Shown: positions 46,295-59,191 of the stretch, one piece after another
How the letters are laid out: each line of letters opens with the position of its first letter
Numbering within the stretch: position 1 is the first letter of the stretch
Assembly: GCA_922989275.2 (NCBI GenBank)
Contig: OV277862.1
Coordinates: forward strand, 62,261,832-62,325,831
Direction of reading: 5' to 3'
Source of the DNA: Gari tellinella
Lineage: Eukaryota > Mollusca > Bivalvia > Cardiida > Psammobiidae
Length of the DNA: 64,000 nucleotides
Position numbers and translations under genes: made by a program
Notes under the pieces: generated by a model
Seen by the model: the letters and a program-made list of their open reading frames with translations, nothing else
The model's database searches: none
Told to the model about the DNA's origin: nothing

Positions 46295-46465
46295 AGATAT
46301 CATTTTCACATCAGCAATACTTTTGGAGCGAAGGTCTGGTTTTTTGGGATTCGCTTAGTCTCATACCAATTTTATACTAAACACGTTTTTTGAAACCAGC
46401 TCTAGCTTTTTAACTGCAAAAACCGGCGATGGTTTGACACGGTCACGCGGTGAAGGCAATGTAAG
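46287..46465 (+). other. Possible non-coding first exon of the TRIM-like gene
   Basis: Bounded by the TATA-predicted start site and the AAG|GTAAAA donor. Nothing coding is evident in it. It would splice over 5.6 kb to the acceptor before 52086. Purely inferred from signal positions. Confidence 0.25.
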
Positions 46466-46566
46466 GTAAAATAGTGTTTGATTCTGTTTTAAGAAAAGAT
46501 ACTAACCTTGTATCTGGGCGAGACCCGGAAGTCATTGAACCAGGATATAAATGTGACCAGTTTAAT

Positions 46567-46816
46567 TTAACTCTTTCCTCCCTGAAACTTTAAATGGACA
46601 ATTCCAGTTTCCATTTAAGTCTAGTTCATTTCTGACTTTTAAGGGTTGTTTTTGTCAATGTTTGGCATTATGAGAAACAGTGAATACCCTGATCGGAGGA
46701 CTCCTTTAGGAGCCATCTGATCTGGGTCTTCACTGTTTGCACAGGACAAGTGTACTATTCACATGTTTACTATTTGTAAAGGACGCCTATATGCGGGACT
46801 AGGGTTCAAAGAGTTA
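46567..46816 (+). mobile_element. Family D MITE, full
   Basis: TTAACTCTTTCCTCCCTGAA to GGGACTAGGGTTCAAAGAGT. Lies just downstream of the ISRE/TATA promoter region. Confidence 0.78.
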
Positions 46817-46843
46817 GCAAACACGCAATGGAAGCTTCTGATT

Positions 46844-47111
46844 TTAACCCTTTATCCCCATTGCCTGTTTCTAGTTTTGAAGACAGATGACCACTTAGAG
46901 CAGGTCAAAGGTAAAGCAAAATGCGCCTCAAGGCGCATTCTGCTTTTCTATTAGCCTCCTTTAAGATACCACCTGCTAGCATATAGAATATAGAAAATAT
47001 TTCTTATGGTACATGTTCACACGGACTGTATAAGTTTGAACTATTTTCTGCAGTGGAGGACTATATTATAATAAATGCGTTAAAAGTCGCTTATATGGGA
47101 GAAATGGTTAA
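46844..47111 (+). mobile_element. Family A MITE, full
   Basis: TTAACCCTTTATCCCCATTG to GGGAGAAATGGTTAA; palindrome AATGCGCCTCAAGGCGCATT. Confidence 0.75.
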
Positions 47112-47397
47112 ATGGGTTGTAACACAGCTAGACATGCACTCTATAAACAGTAGAATCAATAATTTTCTTCATCCATTGAGCTCTGAAAAATCAAATGGTA
47201 ACTTCTAGTTTACAAATACAGTATGTTAAGTCAGCCTTTAGGAACCATCAGCTCTGGTCAGTGTACAGTGTTTGCATAGGACAAGTATACTCTTCACAGC
47301 CTAAATTACAGGTACATTTTTGTAAATGACAAGATATGCGTTACTATAGGATTGAAAAGATTCATGTTTGTGCTCTTCAACCGCTGTATGAAGAAGC

Positions 47398-47657
47398 ACA
47401 GCAATCATTAACACATTCAGCCCTAGCGACGAGTATACTCGTCATTTACAAACAGTGAACCTGTAAATATTTCTCTTGTCCAATGCAAACAGGATAGACC
47501 CTGACCAGAGGGCTCCTTAAGGAGTCCTCTGATCAGGGTCTACACCGTTTGTCATTTTAAATATATTGTTAGAATTAACCCTAAATAGTAAAAACGTGCT
47601 AGACTTATTTTGAATTGGAATTATCCATTAAAAGTTTCAGGGTTAAATGAGTTAAGA
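47398..47657 (-). mobile_element. Family D MITE, reverse
   Basis: ATTAACACATTCAGCCCTAG, CAGAGGGCTCCTTAAGGAGT, AAAAGTTTCAGGGTTAAATG. A half copy precedes it at 47215-47365. Confidence 0.65.
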
Positions 47658-48113
47658 ACAGATGCCTTTGTTCTGACAGTGTAATGTATGATAAATATGC
47701 ATGTAAGTGATCTACCAGAAGTCCATTGCGCCTTTACCCGGTGCACTCCTTTGTATTTGCGTAAATAAATACAAAAAGTTAATGTTCATAAGTTTATTTA
47801 GCAGATACATAATCCATTTTAGTTGCATGTGCGGATCCAGCCAATAATTTGAGTTTGGAGGAGATGTCCTATCAAAATCTCATCAGAATGAGGAGGGGGC
47901 GGGGTCCAGCCGAAATGAAATGGACATACAAATTATATTCAGTGTTCCATTATTCTCTCCCCTGCCCGTATCTGGATCCGCCCTTAAGTTGTCATTATAT
48001 AGACAGTTCAGCTGTTTGACAAAAGCAGTCTATAATTAACCTCGTATCGAATGACATGTCTAGCGTTCAGAAAGAATTGGTTTAACTCTTTCATGATCAT
48101 TTATCGTTAGGTT

Positions 48114-48326
48114 TTAACCCCTTCATCGCCATATTGACGTCTGCTTCAATATTGTTGTCTACAATATCGTTTCAAATTTAGATTTAAGGTAGTATATTTA
48201 ACGTAATTCCAAAACAAGTGGCAAACATTTTTTATCCTGATCAGACGCCGCGTTACGCGGTGTCTGATCAGGATCAAAATTGTTTGCAAATGCGCTTTAT
48301 GACGTCATTGAGAGTGAAAGGATTAA
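48114..48326. mobile_element. Family C MITE, full
   Basis: TTAACCCCTTCATCGCCATA to TGAGAGTGAAAGGATTAA; palindrome TCAGACGCCGCGTTACGCGG. Confidence 0.75.
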
Positions 48327-48559
48327 TTAATACTCCATCTATAAATGCCTGAATAATGCATTTTAAGAACCCTCCCTCTGCCTAAAGGTTTCTTTATAGA
48401 TAAACGGGGGGCGTTCTAAAGACACTGCATTGATTGTTCATGTCACAGATGAAATAGCAAACAGTGAATACCCTGATGAGAGACCGCCTTAACCCTTATC
48501 ATGCTGAATTGTCGTCTGCTTAAACTATATATCGTCTACGAAAAATATATATAGGATAT

Positions 48560-49100
48560 TACATGAGTGTTCATAATTTATTGGATTTATTAAACGAGTC
48601 TTTTAGAAAACGATAAAAACGAGGCTTTGCCGAGTTTTTATCGTTTTCTAAAACGACGAGTTTGATAAATCCAATAGATTATTAACACAAATGTTATATT
48701 CTTTTTATAACATAACATAGAAATGTTATTTATCGCAGCCTTGGAGGTCAAGAGAATGCTAAGCGCGATATAAGTAGATCTATACAGGAAACAGTTGTTC
48801 CAAATTAACCTCGTTCACTAGCATAGTGTTTATGATGTTATATGTATTTCATGTAGACCTAATATTGATTAATTACACCAAAAATCTATAAATTGAATCT
48901 ACATGATGGAATGAAGACGTTGGAAATCGAACGCATAGAACGCATTTTAATGACGCCACAAGTAAACGACGTCGTGGCGTACCTCATTTGCATATAGTTA
49001 TATAACTACATGTAGTTATATATGACATTTAAACAACGGGTGTTATTCAACGCTCACGCCGTCTGTTATGTTATAAAATTATTAATTGTGATATTTTTTA
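48560..49100. mobile_element. Palindromic element with ACGATAAAAACGAGG hairpin
   Basis: TTGGATTTATTAAACGAGTC...CGATAAAAAC|GTTTTTATCG...GAGTTTGATAAATCCAATAG, a 50-bp-arm hairpin at 48572-48680. Possible partner end TAACATAAC/GTTATGTTATAA at 48710 and 49070. Confidence 0.5.
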
Positions 49101-49228
49101 AGCTTGAGAAAATATTAATATGAGTGACACACATTAGCCAAGTCGCACATAGCACGACAAGGGTTAAGCGGCGAGTCATCAGGGTACACACTTTTTGCCA
49201 GTGTCATCTTCAGTACTAGACATAATGC

Positions 49229-49443
49229 TTAACCCTTTCACTCTCAATGACGCCATACTTAGTAGCGCGTGTGCAAACAGTTAAGGTCCTTATCACACGC
49301 CGCGTAACACGGTGTCTGATCTGGACCCAAACTATTTGACACTCTTATCGATAATCATTAGGTCATACAACTGTAAATCTAACTTTGAAACGTGTCTTGC
49401 AGACAACAATACATAACGACAATAAAAGCGGTGAAGGGGTACA
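49229..49443. mobile_element. Family C MITE, reverse
   Basis: TTAACCCTTTCACTCTCAAT to AAGCGGTGAAGGGG; palindrome CACGCCGCGTAACACGGTGT. Confidence 0.7.
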
Positions 49444-49589
49444 ATTTTCCCGAATAATTTGTTCATTAAAGGGTTAAATGGGTGACAGGCAGACGCCTGT
49501 TAATTGCAGGACAGTACTTAAGTCTTTGCATGTAAGCTTTGAACCAACAATTCGACTTATTTTTGGACATAGGGTACATAATAACTGGT

Positions 49590-49850
49590 CAGGGCTACCA
49601 TAAGTTGACATGAAAAATCCTAAGATTTCCAAATTTGCAATTTCAAGTTCGATTGTACGAACCGTACCTTTACCCCATCGCCTGTTTCTAGTTTTTTGAC
49701 ACGTGGCTGCTTAACGAAGGCTGGAATAAAGCAGAATGCGCCTTAAGGCGCATTCTGCTTTACTTTCAGCCTGCTTTAAGCTATCATGTACTAGAGAAAA
49801 AACACGAAGATTTAGGAAAAATCCGGAGAAATGGCAGCCCTGGCTGGAAT
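49590..49850 (+). mobile_element. CAGGGCT-ended element containing a family A core
   Basis: CAGGGCTACCATAAGTTGAC at left, GGAGAAATGGCAGCCCTG at right. Inside is AAAGCAGAATGCGCCTTAAG with its palindrome. A left end of the same type is at 43725 and a right end at 55480-55497. Confidence 0.5.
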
Positions 49851-50359
49851 GGTGCAGGAAGTAATACTATAAAGTGTTCAATCAATGTACATGTATTTTA
49901 TGCCGATACTGTCAGTGTACTTGGCCGATTATGTTAACATACTTCATTTACATTTAACATGGTACCATTAATTGATTGTGGTTGAAGTTTGATTTTTCTC
50001 AACTGTGTTATTTAATGCTTTCCTGGGTTAGCGGATATTTTGACATGGACACAGTTCAATAATTGTTTCTTGGAGTTGCTGTGGATAACTGTATATGGAA
50101 CTTTATGCGTGTGCTTAAACGGATTACTCAAACATAGGTTGTTTTTACAATATATTGCTAAATGTCAAACAGGGAATACCCTAACAGATAGTTTTTTAGC
50201 GACCCTCAGACCAGGGTCTACACCGTTTACATATATGACAGGTGTACTGTATGCATTAGTGTGCCATTTGAAAAGGACACAAATTGTATTCCCCTCTACT
50301 AAACAACCCCACTAAAGAAATCGTTCCAATTTATTTATAACTTCGTCAAGAATATACAC

Positions 50360-50470
50360 AATACAACCTATATTCTACATGGGCAGGTGATAGCTTAAAT
50401 CATGCTAAATATAAAAGCAGAATACACCTCAATTGCCATTCTGCTTTACTTTCAATCTGTTTTAATAGGT
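50360..50470 (-). mobile_element. Family A fragment
   Basis: TAAAAGCAGAATACACCTCA and CATTCTGCTTTACTTTCAAT. Confidence 0.5.
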
Positions 50471-50520
50471 AAGAGTCATATACCCAAAATGGTGAAAAGC
50501 CATGTCACAGTAGGGTACAG

Positions 50521-50754
50521 GGGCCCGTTTCATTAAAGTTCGTAAGACAAATGTTGTCGTAAGTCAGATTATAAAAATCTCATTTTTTATTCATTTCTCT
50601 ATCTAATCCTGTCTTGTGATATCTCTTTGGAATCGTCTTGAAAAGACGATTCCAAAGAGATGTCACCAGACAGGATTAATTAGAGAAATTGACTTCATTT
50701 TAAAGTTTTGACTTACGATCGTTTTTGTCGTACGAAGTTTTATTAAACGGGCCC
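50521..50754. mobile_element. Family E MITE, full
   Basis: GGGCCCGTTTCATTAAAGTT to GAAGTTTTATTAAACGGGCC; palindrome TCTCTTTGGAATCGTCTTGA intact. Confidence 0.8.
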
Positions 50755-50806
50755 TTGAAATTCAGAGAACTTAACCATTTCGTGGTCAAATTTAACGTGA
50801 AGTTTT

Positions 50807-51004
50807 TACCCCCTTCACCGCAAAATTGTCGTCTGCTTCAATATTGTTGTCTGCAATATCGTTTCAGAGTTATATTTAAGGCAGTATAACTGACGTAATT
50901 TCAAAACAAGTGGCAAACAGTTTTGATCATGATCAGACGTCTGATCAGAATCAAAACTATTTGCAAATGCGCTGTATGACGTCATTGAGAGTGTAAGTGT
51001 TAAG
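50807..51004. mobile_element. Family C MITE with shortened palindrome
   Basis: Core is only TGATCATGATCAGACGTCTG then ATCAGAATCA; ends GTCATTGAGAGTGTAAG. Confidence 0.65.
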
Positions 51005-51151
51005 GAACGATCTGCATTTTGTTCTGCAATATATGACTCAGAATCTATGCAGTATTGGGAGTATCAGTCTTTTCAGGGTTATTGAGCCCTCGCATGAATA
51101 CCTTGTAATCAGACAAGTGAACTCTTTCCCTGCCAAGTTTTACTGTCTGCT

Positions 51152-51350
51152 TTAACCCTCTTACCGCCAAAATATCGCCTGCATTGGTAGTGTCGTCTAC
51201 TTTCAACCTGATTTAAGCTATTATCTGCGCTGATATAGAAAAGATTTCTTTTGATACATATTCATGATTGTATAAAATGGAACATTTTTCCACAGAAAAG
51301 GAATACATCACAAGTCGTAAAAATGCGTATCTAGGGGGATAATGGGTTAA
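51152..51350 (+). mobile_element. Family A/C hybrid MITE
   Basis: TTAACCCTCTTACCGCCAAA resembles family C at the left; the right half (GATAATGGGTTAA) is family A. The palindrome is largely lost. Confidence 0.45.
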
Positions 51351-51386
51351 AAAAACCACAATCACTGTAGTATTGCTGTGTAAGTA

Positions 51387-51619
51387 CAGTGGATAATCTG
51401 TTATTCTTTCCCAATAAACGCGTTTACGCTCAAACTATTATTTTCACTGCAAACAGTTTGGAGCCAGATCAGACGCCGGGTAACCCGGCGTCTGACCAGG
51501 CTCCATACTGTTTGCCACCAAGATAAAGATTAATTATCAGTTGTACTTTTCTGCGTTTTAGTATTTTGCGTTTGCGTACGTTTGTGTTTAAACGGGAAAG
51601 AATAACAGATTCTCCAATG
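51387..51619 (+). mobile_element. Family B MITE, full
   Basis: CAGTGGATAATCTGTTATTC to CAGATTCTCCAATG, TA on both sides (51385-51386, 51620-51621). Confidence 0.82.
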
Positions 51620-52302
51620 TACAATCTTAGTGTCAGACAGTTGGATTCGGCTTTGAAGCCGTTATCTTAGGCTTTGTGTCTGACCAAGATCTACACTGTT
51701 TTACCAGTTAGGTAGCATGATTCTGTAGATACTGCATGGTGAATGGCAAACAGGGTATACATTGACCTACCGCCGTGTCAAAGACGTGGGGGCAGGTCAA
51801 TGCCCCATGGTTATAAAGAGCTCGAGTTGAGTCTGAGATAGTTCTCAAACATTTGATAGGTCAGGTATGAGCTTTTGCTGAAATCTGGACCAATCAAATG
51901 CTAGAACGATATCAGACACAACTCAAACTCTTGATTACCTGGTCAGATTTGAGCTTTTTGCTCAAATCTTACCAATCATTTGCAAAGATCTCAGACTCAA
52001 CTCAAACTCTTTTTAACCATTGGACCATGGTCTACAGTGTTTTAATTACTGTCAGTCTCATTACACCACTCATATCTATTTTCAGGAATCTGTCAGGCGT
52101 CAGAAGAAATCAAACACGTTTGCATTAACCGTTTATGAGTGTGCTGCGGTAAGAAATGCAACGAACATTAAAACGTTGTTATTGTTGCTTCTTAGAAGAA
52201 TCGCCATTGGAGCAATACCCCTAGACGTAGGACTGGCTTGTCTGATTAATGTCAATATCGTTACTTAATGCAGCAGTGAAGAAATATCCATCGTGGTAAA
52301 CA

Positions 52303-53280
52303 ATGGAAAGTAGACCGGAAGAAAAGGATATACATGTAGGTGAATTAAATAGCAGGTCCACCAATACAAGTAATGGAAATACGACAAATAGTGGAAACAG
52401 GACGAATGATGGAAATATGACCAATAATGAAAATACGAAGGGGGACACAGGTTTTGACAGCCATGCAGACACGACCCATGATATTGATAGGAAAACTCAT
52501 ACAGAAGTGAAGAGTGCTGCTGATATTGCCTTACCTTTAGACATGGTGGGTGGAGCTAACTGCGCAGAAACTTCCATTGTAGGCAACATTGATCAGGGTA
52601 AAACAGGAGTTGATACATTTTTAGATAGAGTCAGTCCCCACTCAGGTACCAGGCAATCTCCCGACAGGCAACATGATAAGCAAGTTGTTAGTACAACCTT
52701 CGAAAAGTGTGCAACTGCATTGAAGCAGTCCGACTCAAAAAATACAAAGATGAAAGAATATTGCTTTAACTTAAAAGCAACTCGAAATGAACTGCTGAAG
52801 CTCATTTCTACAGACTTAAAAAACAGTAAAATTGTATCTAGTCACCAAACGTCACAAAACTCAACTGAAGATCATTTTCATTCCAAAACATCAAGACAGA
52901 GAAACAATTCAAATGAATCCTTTGTCAGGCAGTGTACATTAGAAACACTTGTAAAAGTATCTGAGGAAGGTGACCAGAAAGAATACTTCTGCGATTTCTG
53001 CAGAAATATTGCAGATTATTACTGTGAGAACTGTTCCTCCTATTATTGTAAAATCAGTTTGAAGTCACTGCACCCGGCTATTGGACCATTGATAGGACAT
53101 TCGGTGATCCCAGTCACTCTACGCTCTGTAACACAATGCTGCGACACTCATAGACAACCAGTAAAACTGTTTTGTGGAATTTGTAAAAGAAGAAGATGCA
53201 TTGAATGTGTGTCCACGACATGTAGATGGCATATTTTCGACAACAATCTAGCCATGAGAGATATTGATATAGAAATAAAG
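52303..53280 (+). CDS. TRIM-like gene, coding exon 1 (start codon, B-boxes)
   Basis: 326 codons ending at an AAG|GTAAAA donor, phase 0. The open frame runs on for 12 codons beyond the donor to a stop, so an unspliced read would give a 338-residue product. The in-frame splice to 54963 is preferred because the coiled-coil exons follow. A good acceptor (tctattttcag) at 52071-52085 suggests that this exon starts at 52086 with 217 nt of 5' UTR. Confidence 0.9.
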
Positions 53281-56200
53281 GTAAAACAAAAGTTCCCAAT
53301 CACATATCAGATTACATAAAAGTTGTCTAGGACAATCACATTTTTATGTAGCATAGGGGAGTAAGGGGACTTATCAGTTTTTCATAGGAAAACAAAACAA
53401 TCTACTTCTCTATAACTGTAATGCACAGAACTTTCATATTTAGTATGTTGTTTTGCCTTACTGTCCACTATTTAGATGGTTCAAATTATGACCGCCCGGC
53501 CGAAACGGCCATATATTAGGTCTTATCAGTTTTTATGGGAACATATTATGATTTCCTGAAAAATGTTCTCTGAAACCGAATCACTTAGACCTTTAATGTT
53601 TGGCATATAATTATATAGCTTTGCCTCATGGTTATCTACCAAGTGTGTTCGAATCATGGCCATCGGGTTAAAATGGCCCCGCTCCGGTGCTTATCAGTTT
53701 TATATCCATGGGATGTTTTGGAGAAAAAATTCTCTGAAACCACTTGCCAGAAAAATATATAAAAATAGTTTGCATGAATAATACTTATGTGACCCGTTAT
53801 TAAGACTTTTATTATATATTGACGAACTCTCAAAAACCATAAATGCAAGAGTGCTTGTCATTTTACCTTACATCTAAAAGTCTTCTTCTCCAAAACCACT
53901 GGTCAGATTTGATTAATATATAGCAGAAACCATGTAAAGTTGGCCCTCTATCAAGAATGTTCAATTTCTAACGATATCTAAATTAAAATTGAGAGTACTG
54001 ATGGTGATTTCAAACTAAAAAACAGAGGTATGGAATGAAAAGAAAACCAGGGGCCCGTTTCATAAAACTTTGTACGACAAAAACGGTCGTAAGTCAAAAC
54101 TTTAAAATGAAGTCAATTTCTTATTTCTCTGTCTTGTTATATCTCTTTGGAATCGTCTTTTCAAGACGATTCCAAAAAGATGTAACTAGATAGGATTAGA
54201 TGGAGAAATAAAAAGAAATTGAGACTTTTATAACCTGACTTACGACAACAATTGTCATACGAAGTTTTATGAAACGGGCCCCTGGGGATTAATAGTGACA
54301 TTGCTGAAAACAATATAATAATAGGAATAATAGCTGTAATAATGTAAATGTGACTCTCTAGCATGATTTTTCAATTTGTGACGATATCTAAATCAAGGGT
54401 ACTTGAGAGTTCTGAATTGTGGTTTCAAAATGAAATACAGAGGTATGGAATGACAAGAAAACCAGGGGAGTGAAAATTCACAAAACAATATTTCTTTTTA
54501 AATGTCTTTCAAAGTACCATGTCATTTTCCTGGTACGGAAATTATTCATACACAAAACAAAGTAGGTTATACTAATTTTACGGTTATCATGTTTACATCG
54601 GAATGTAATTTTTTGTTTATTCACTAAAAGTTTATAAAAACAGATATTCTACGCTAGGAATAGATAATGTGATTTTTCTTGATGATGGTTGTATAAAGAC
54701 TTTAAATAAATGCATTTGTCAATAATGTAGACTGTACTACACTAAACCCGACTACTAAAAGAATGCTAACTGACTATATATGAAAGACAAGTGGCAACTT
54801 AAATCGACATGAAGGTAAAACAGACTGCTCCCAGAGGAGCTTTCTGTTTGACTACATGTATTACCTTGCTTTAAGCAGTCACAGGCATTAAATACAAGAT
54901 AGTTAACATACTTTTATGGTCGTAACAGATGTGTTTTACTGTACTAATATTTTCTGTAACAGTCCAAGCTTGTAGCAGATATGGAGAACCTAAACAAGGC
55001 AATGAGTTCACTGGACGTGTACAAAGATGAAGTAGATGACGAAATCGTGAAAACTGAGGTAAACCATGTCAATGCCTGCAAACTACATGTAGATAGTTTC
55101 CTATATTCCTTAATACGAATAGAATTCCTCTTTTCCTAGTATTTCAATCGTTGCTTAATATTCATATATAAAACTCCATTCACTATGAACATCTACATTT
55201 AGAAGATGATCTATTACAGTAGCAAATAAAATAAGTAAAGATTTTCCAAAAGAAAAAGTTCAGACTCACCACAGGCATATCTATAAGTTGATAAATAAAG
55301 ATTAAGTACCAAGTTATAGTCTACTTTCAGTCCTAAGATTATCAAACTTCAAGCGCGATTACTTAAAGCAGGTTGAATTTAAAGCAGAATGCGCCTTCAG
55401 GCGCATTCTGCTTTATTTTCACCCTGTTTTAAGCTACCATCTGCTGTTATAAAAATCCGAAGATTTCAGAAAAATCAGGAGAAATGGCAGTCCTGGTAAT
55501 AATAAAACCTTAGGCAGATCTCGTGATCCTGAGTAATTGCTGGTTCTATATTGCAGATGCTGGCCCTGTATAAGAAAGAAAGGATCCGCCAAGAGTTTGT
55601 TTCCTTCCATGAAATGCTAATTGACAGAGAAGCCTTGCTGTGCAAATCACTTGACCAGGTAATAAATAGTTGATAGGTGAACCCATTCTATCCGGGGCTT
55701 GAGGGGACTGAGAATAAGTATTGGCTTGAAAATGTCAGGAGTCGGATATCGAGCACTGGTCGCCATGGTAATAAGATTACGGACGCAGTCAATCTTGTAT
55801 TAAACGGCCAATAATTGAAGTAGCTTAGGGATATCTAGATATCTAAATATGACTGCTTAGTGCAAGATAACAATAATACAGAAAGCTCATATAGGAACTT
55901 ACTGCATTTTTTTCATTCTGCAACAATCTGTATTTTATTAAGAGTACCAGTATATCTTGTTTTAAGTGATTGCTTTATACAAGACTGAGTGTAAACCCAT
56001 ATTTATAGCAACACAAATGAGGTCGTTAGAAAAGTTGACATACCGCGATATACGGTCATCTGCATCGTGAATAAAACATCACAACAACGCGGTCTATTTG
56101 TGGTATTTGTTGATAATATAAAAACATTCTTTTATAACAAATAAATACAATTTTCGGTTCTTCTAAATCGTGTTGATTGGTTTGCCATGCCTACTTCTAA

Positions 56201-59153
56201 TTCTAAGTAAGTTTAACACCTCCACCCCCTTTGGATATATGCACATGGTGCATATTCCTTACTGTATAAAGTTGTCACTACTTTCTGCAGTAGAAGAAAT
56301 AGATTAATGTCGTAGATAGACGTATTTATGGAGTAATGCGTTTAACTTGTCAACTTGTTTTAAAAGGAAGTTAGCACCCACCTGTCTGGAGTATGGAGGG
56401 ACCATGAGACGGTATTTACTGGACTACAGAATGATGAAGCTCACCTGACCTCATTGACAGTTGACCTATTACAAACTGATGGCCACTTTACATTCATGAT
56501 GGTAAGTTATAACTACTGACAGACCTCGCTAACTCAAACTCGCTTATATCGAACATACCCGTAGATATTAAGCTGAATGTCGATAGCTCGGTCCATTTTA
56601 TCAATACAGTGCTCACTCCCTACAGCGGTCATTCGAACAACGATTCCCTCCCTACAACAATGCTTGCCACTGTTCCCCAAACAGATCATTATGTCGAACC
56701 CTTTCACAGCTGCAATATCGCCTGTTTAAAATTGTTGTTTGCTTTTTTTTCTCAGAGTTAGGTATTGGGACATTTTGAAAGAGGAAACATAAAGACGAAT
56801 GACAGACGTCTGATCTAGGATATACTGTAACCTACATTATTAATCAATCAAACTGCCCTTTGCATCCCATTACGTACGGCACTTAATCATTAAGAATTTT
56901 TTTTTTATAAAGTGAAATCTTAGTGGCTAACAAGTGGCTCGCTAGCCCCGCCTCTTCTTAAACACTAAGATTTCACTTAACTCTTTCCTCCCTGAAACTT
57001 TAAATGGAAAATTCCAGTTTCCATTTTAGTCTAGTCCATTTCTGACTTTTAAGGGTTGTTTTTGTCAATGTTTGGCATTGTGACAAACAGTGAAGAACCT
57101 GATCAGAGGGCTCCTTTCGGAGCCCTCTGATCAGGGTCTTCACTGTTTGCATAGGACAAGTGTACTATTCACATGTACACTGTTTGAAAAGCACGCCTAT
57201 ATGCGGGACTAGGGTTCAAAGGGTTAAGATGTTCTAACTATAACTTCAAACTGTTTGCCAAATGTTAATGTACTCTAAGGTTATTGATATTCCCTTCTTA
57301 TAGCAACTCCCTCCAAACAACACACAATCTTCGTCTCCCATTGGGTTTTGTTGTAGAGAGGGAGCACTGTATTTCGAAGTTAAAACGTTTTAACTTCGAC
57401 ATACGGGTCAATTATTCTATGTACGTGTATACTCAGACGCAATGAAAACGCACCACTCGTAAAGTTTGAATATATTTTCCAACTAGGTTTAGTTTCTGAT
57501 TTACGTTATTTAACCAAGCTTATGACTTACATAGGTACACACTGCTAATGTTTTTGGTTTTCTTTTTGTTATTTAACAACACAGTTACGTAAACGCGCCG
57601 CCCGTGCAAATGTCTATATTTGTATGATCAGTATTGAATACATGTGTATTGATTTATTTTAGTCCTAGAAAAAACTTCTGTCTGTACATGAATAAAAATA
57701 CGCGAAAATTGGATACCAATGTCATAGTAATGGGACATTTAAAGACATACTCGCCTATATTAAAAATGTTCTTAAATACATTGATTACTATATATTTTCT
57801 GATTTGCAATACATTTATTATCTTAAAAATGACTTTTGAAAAGTTCTCATTGGTAAATTATGTAAAATATTGTCCTTTCCGTACAGGCACTGTTTCAAGA
57901 TTTGAAAAAAAAACCTGTCCCGAGTAGCAGTTCTTGTAGAAACTTTTTTTATCAGCAGCACTGTAAATGCTTTAAGTAACTAAAAATTTACTAAATGCTG
58001 TTGTATTCACCCTCACTCATATATTTACCAATTTAAGCAAATATTGGATGAATATTTCTCATTTTTAGGCCAACAGAGACCCAATTTGGCTATTGGGGGA
58101 GGTATATTTTCTGCATAAAATCTAAGGGGGTAGGGTTAGAATTTTTACCATATCTCATAAATGAGCATGGTGACACCTGGGTTTCTTTACAACATTTGAT
58201 AAGGAATACTTTAACCTATACGCCTAGAGAGTTTAAAGAATTTTTAGGGACACTTTTTACATAATTGATGTTTTTGTGAGACATTGGCAAGAAAAAATGT
58301 CTTATTTTTCCGGTTTTCAGCATTCATTTTAGCCCAAAAGCTCATTAAAAACACAAGAAAGAGCTTTAAAAAGTTTATTTCACACTTGCTTGTGATGAAT
58401 GAATGCCAGAAAATTAAAAAGTGTACTAGAAATGTGTTATTTTGTTGTAATACGAGTGTATTTGTCCCTTATGACGTTTTCTGCTCTGACAATGAGCAAA
58501 TGCGGCAAACGTCGCACTTTTCAAAGCCAGCTAGAGCTAAAAAAAGCATGGCAACCCCCAATTGTTTTAGCAATTTGCTTATATATATATACCTTAATTC
58601 AACTTGTTGAACTTTTCATGAGATTCTGTCGGTTTTTTCAAATACGCAAGTATCCCTTTAAATTACCCCAACGTCAACGTCAACCCTTACGTCATTAATT
58701 TATAGTAAGATAACGCAACATCGCATACGGCTAGAGTGACTACCACGTTTGTAGTCAATAACATCTGTTCTGTTCTGTTCTGTTCTAACATCGATATTCT
58801 TCATTTGCCGGCGTTTTCGCCTGATCTAGACTCATTGAGCACATTTAGGACCATTTTGGACGTCGTGTGTACAACGGCGTTCTGTAAATTCAGAGCCGTC
58901 ATGATCTGATTGACGCACCAGTACAGGAGTGGAATGGCATTTCACAATACCGAATAAAGCATGTGGTCTGCCGTATGCGCAACGGTATTGCCAGGCTGTG
59001 GTTAATGCAATTGGTAGGTTTACCAGAAACTGAATTTTGTGACTTTTGACATTCTACCCGTCTTGTTTAAGACGTTACTTTGTAGAACTTACCATGAATT
59101 TCACAGGTACTGTTTTGACAATGTGTGTTCAAATGCTTCACTATTGTCTTATT

Positions 59154-59191
<38 letters not shown>

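Noticed and set aside
50040..50315. 91-codon open frame
   Set aside because: Overlaps a degraded family D palindrome; no domain or codon signal.
52303..53319. Reading the B-box gene as a single 338-residue ORF
   Set aside because: A good donor at 53280 joins in frame to coiled-coil exons; the last 12 codons are intronic in that model.
57634..57927. 97-codon open frame in TRIM-like intron 4
   Set aside because: AT-rich Asn/Lys/Ile composition, no motif, no splice context joining it to the gene.
58284..58698. Two overlapping 99-108 codon open frames
   Set aside because: Different frames of the same AT-rich stretch, no recognisable domain.
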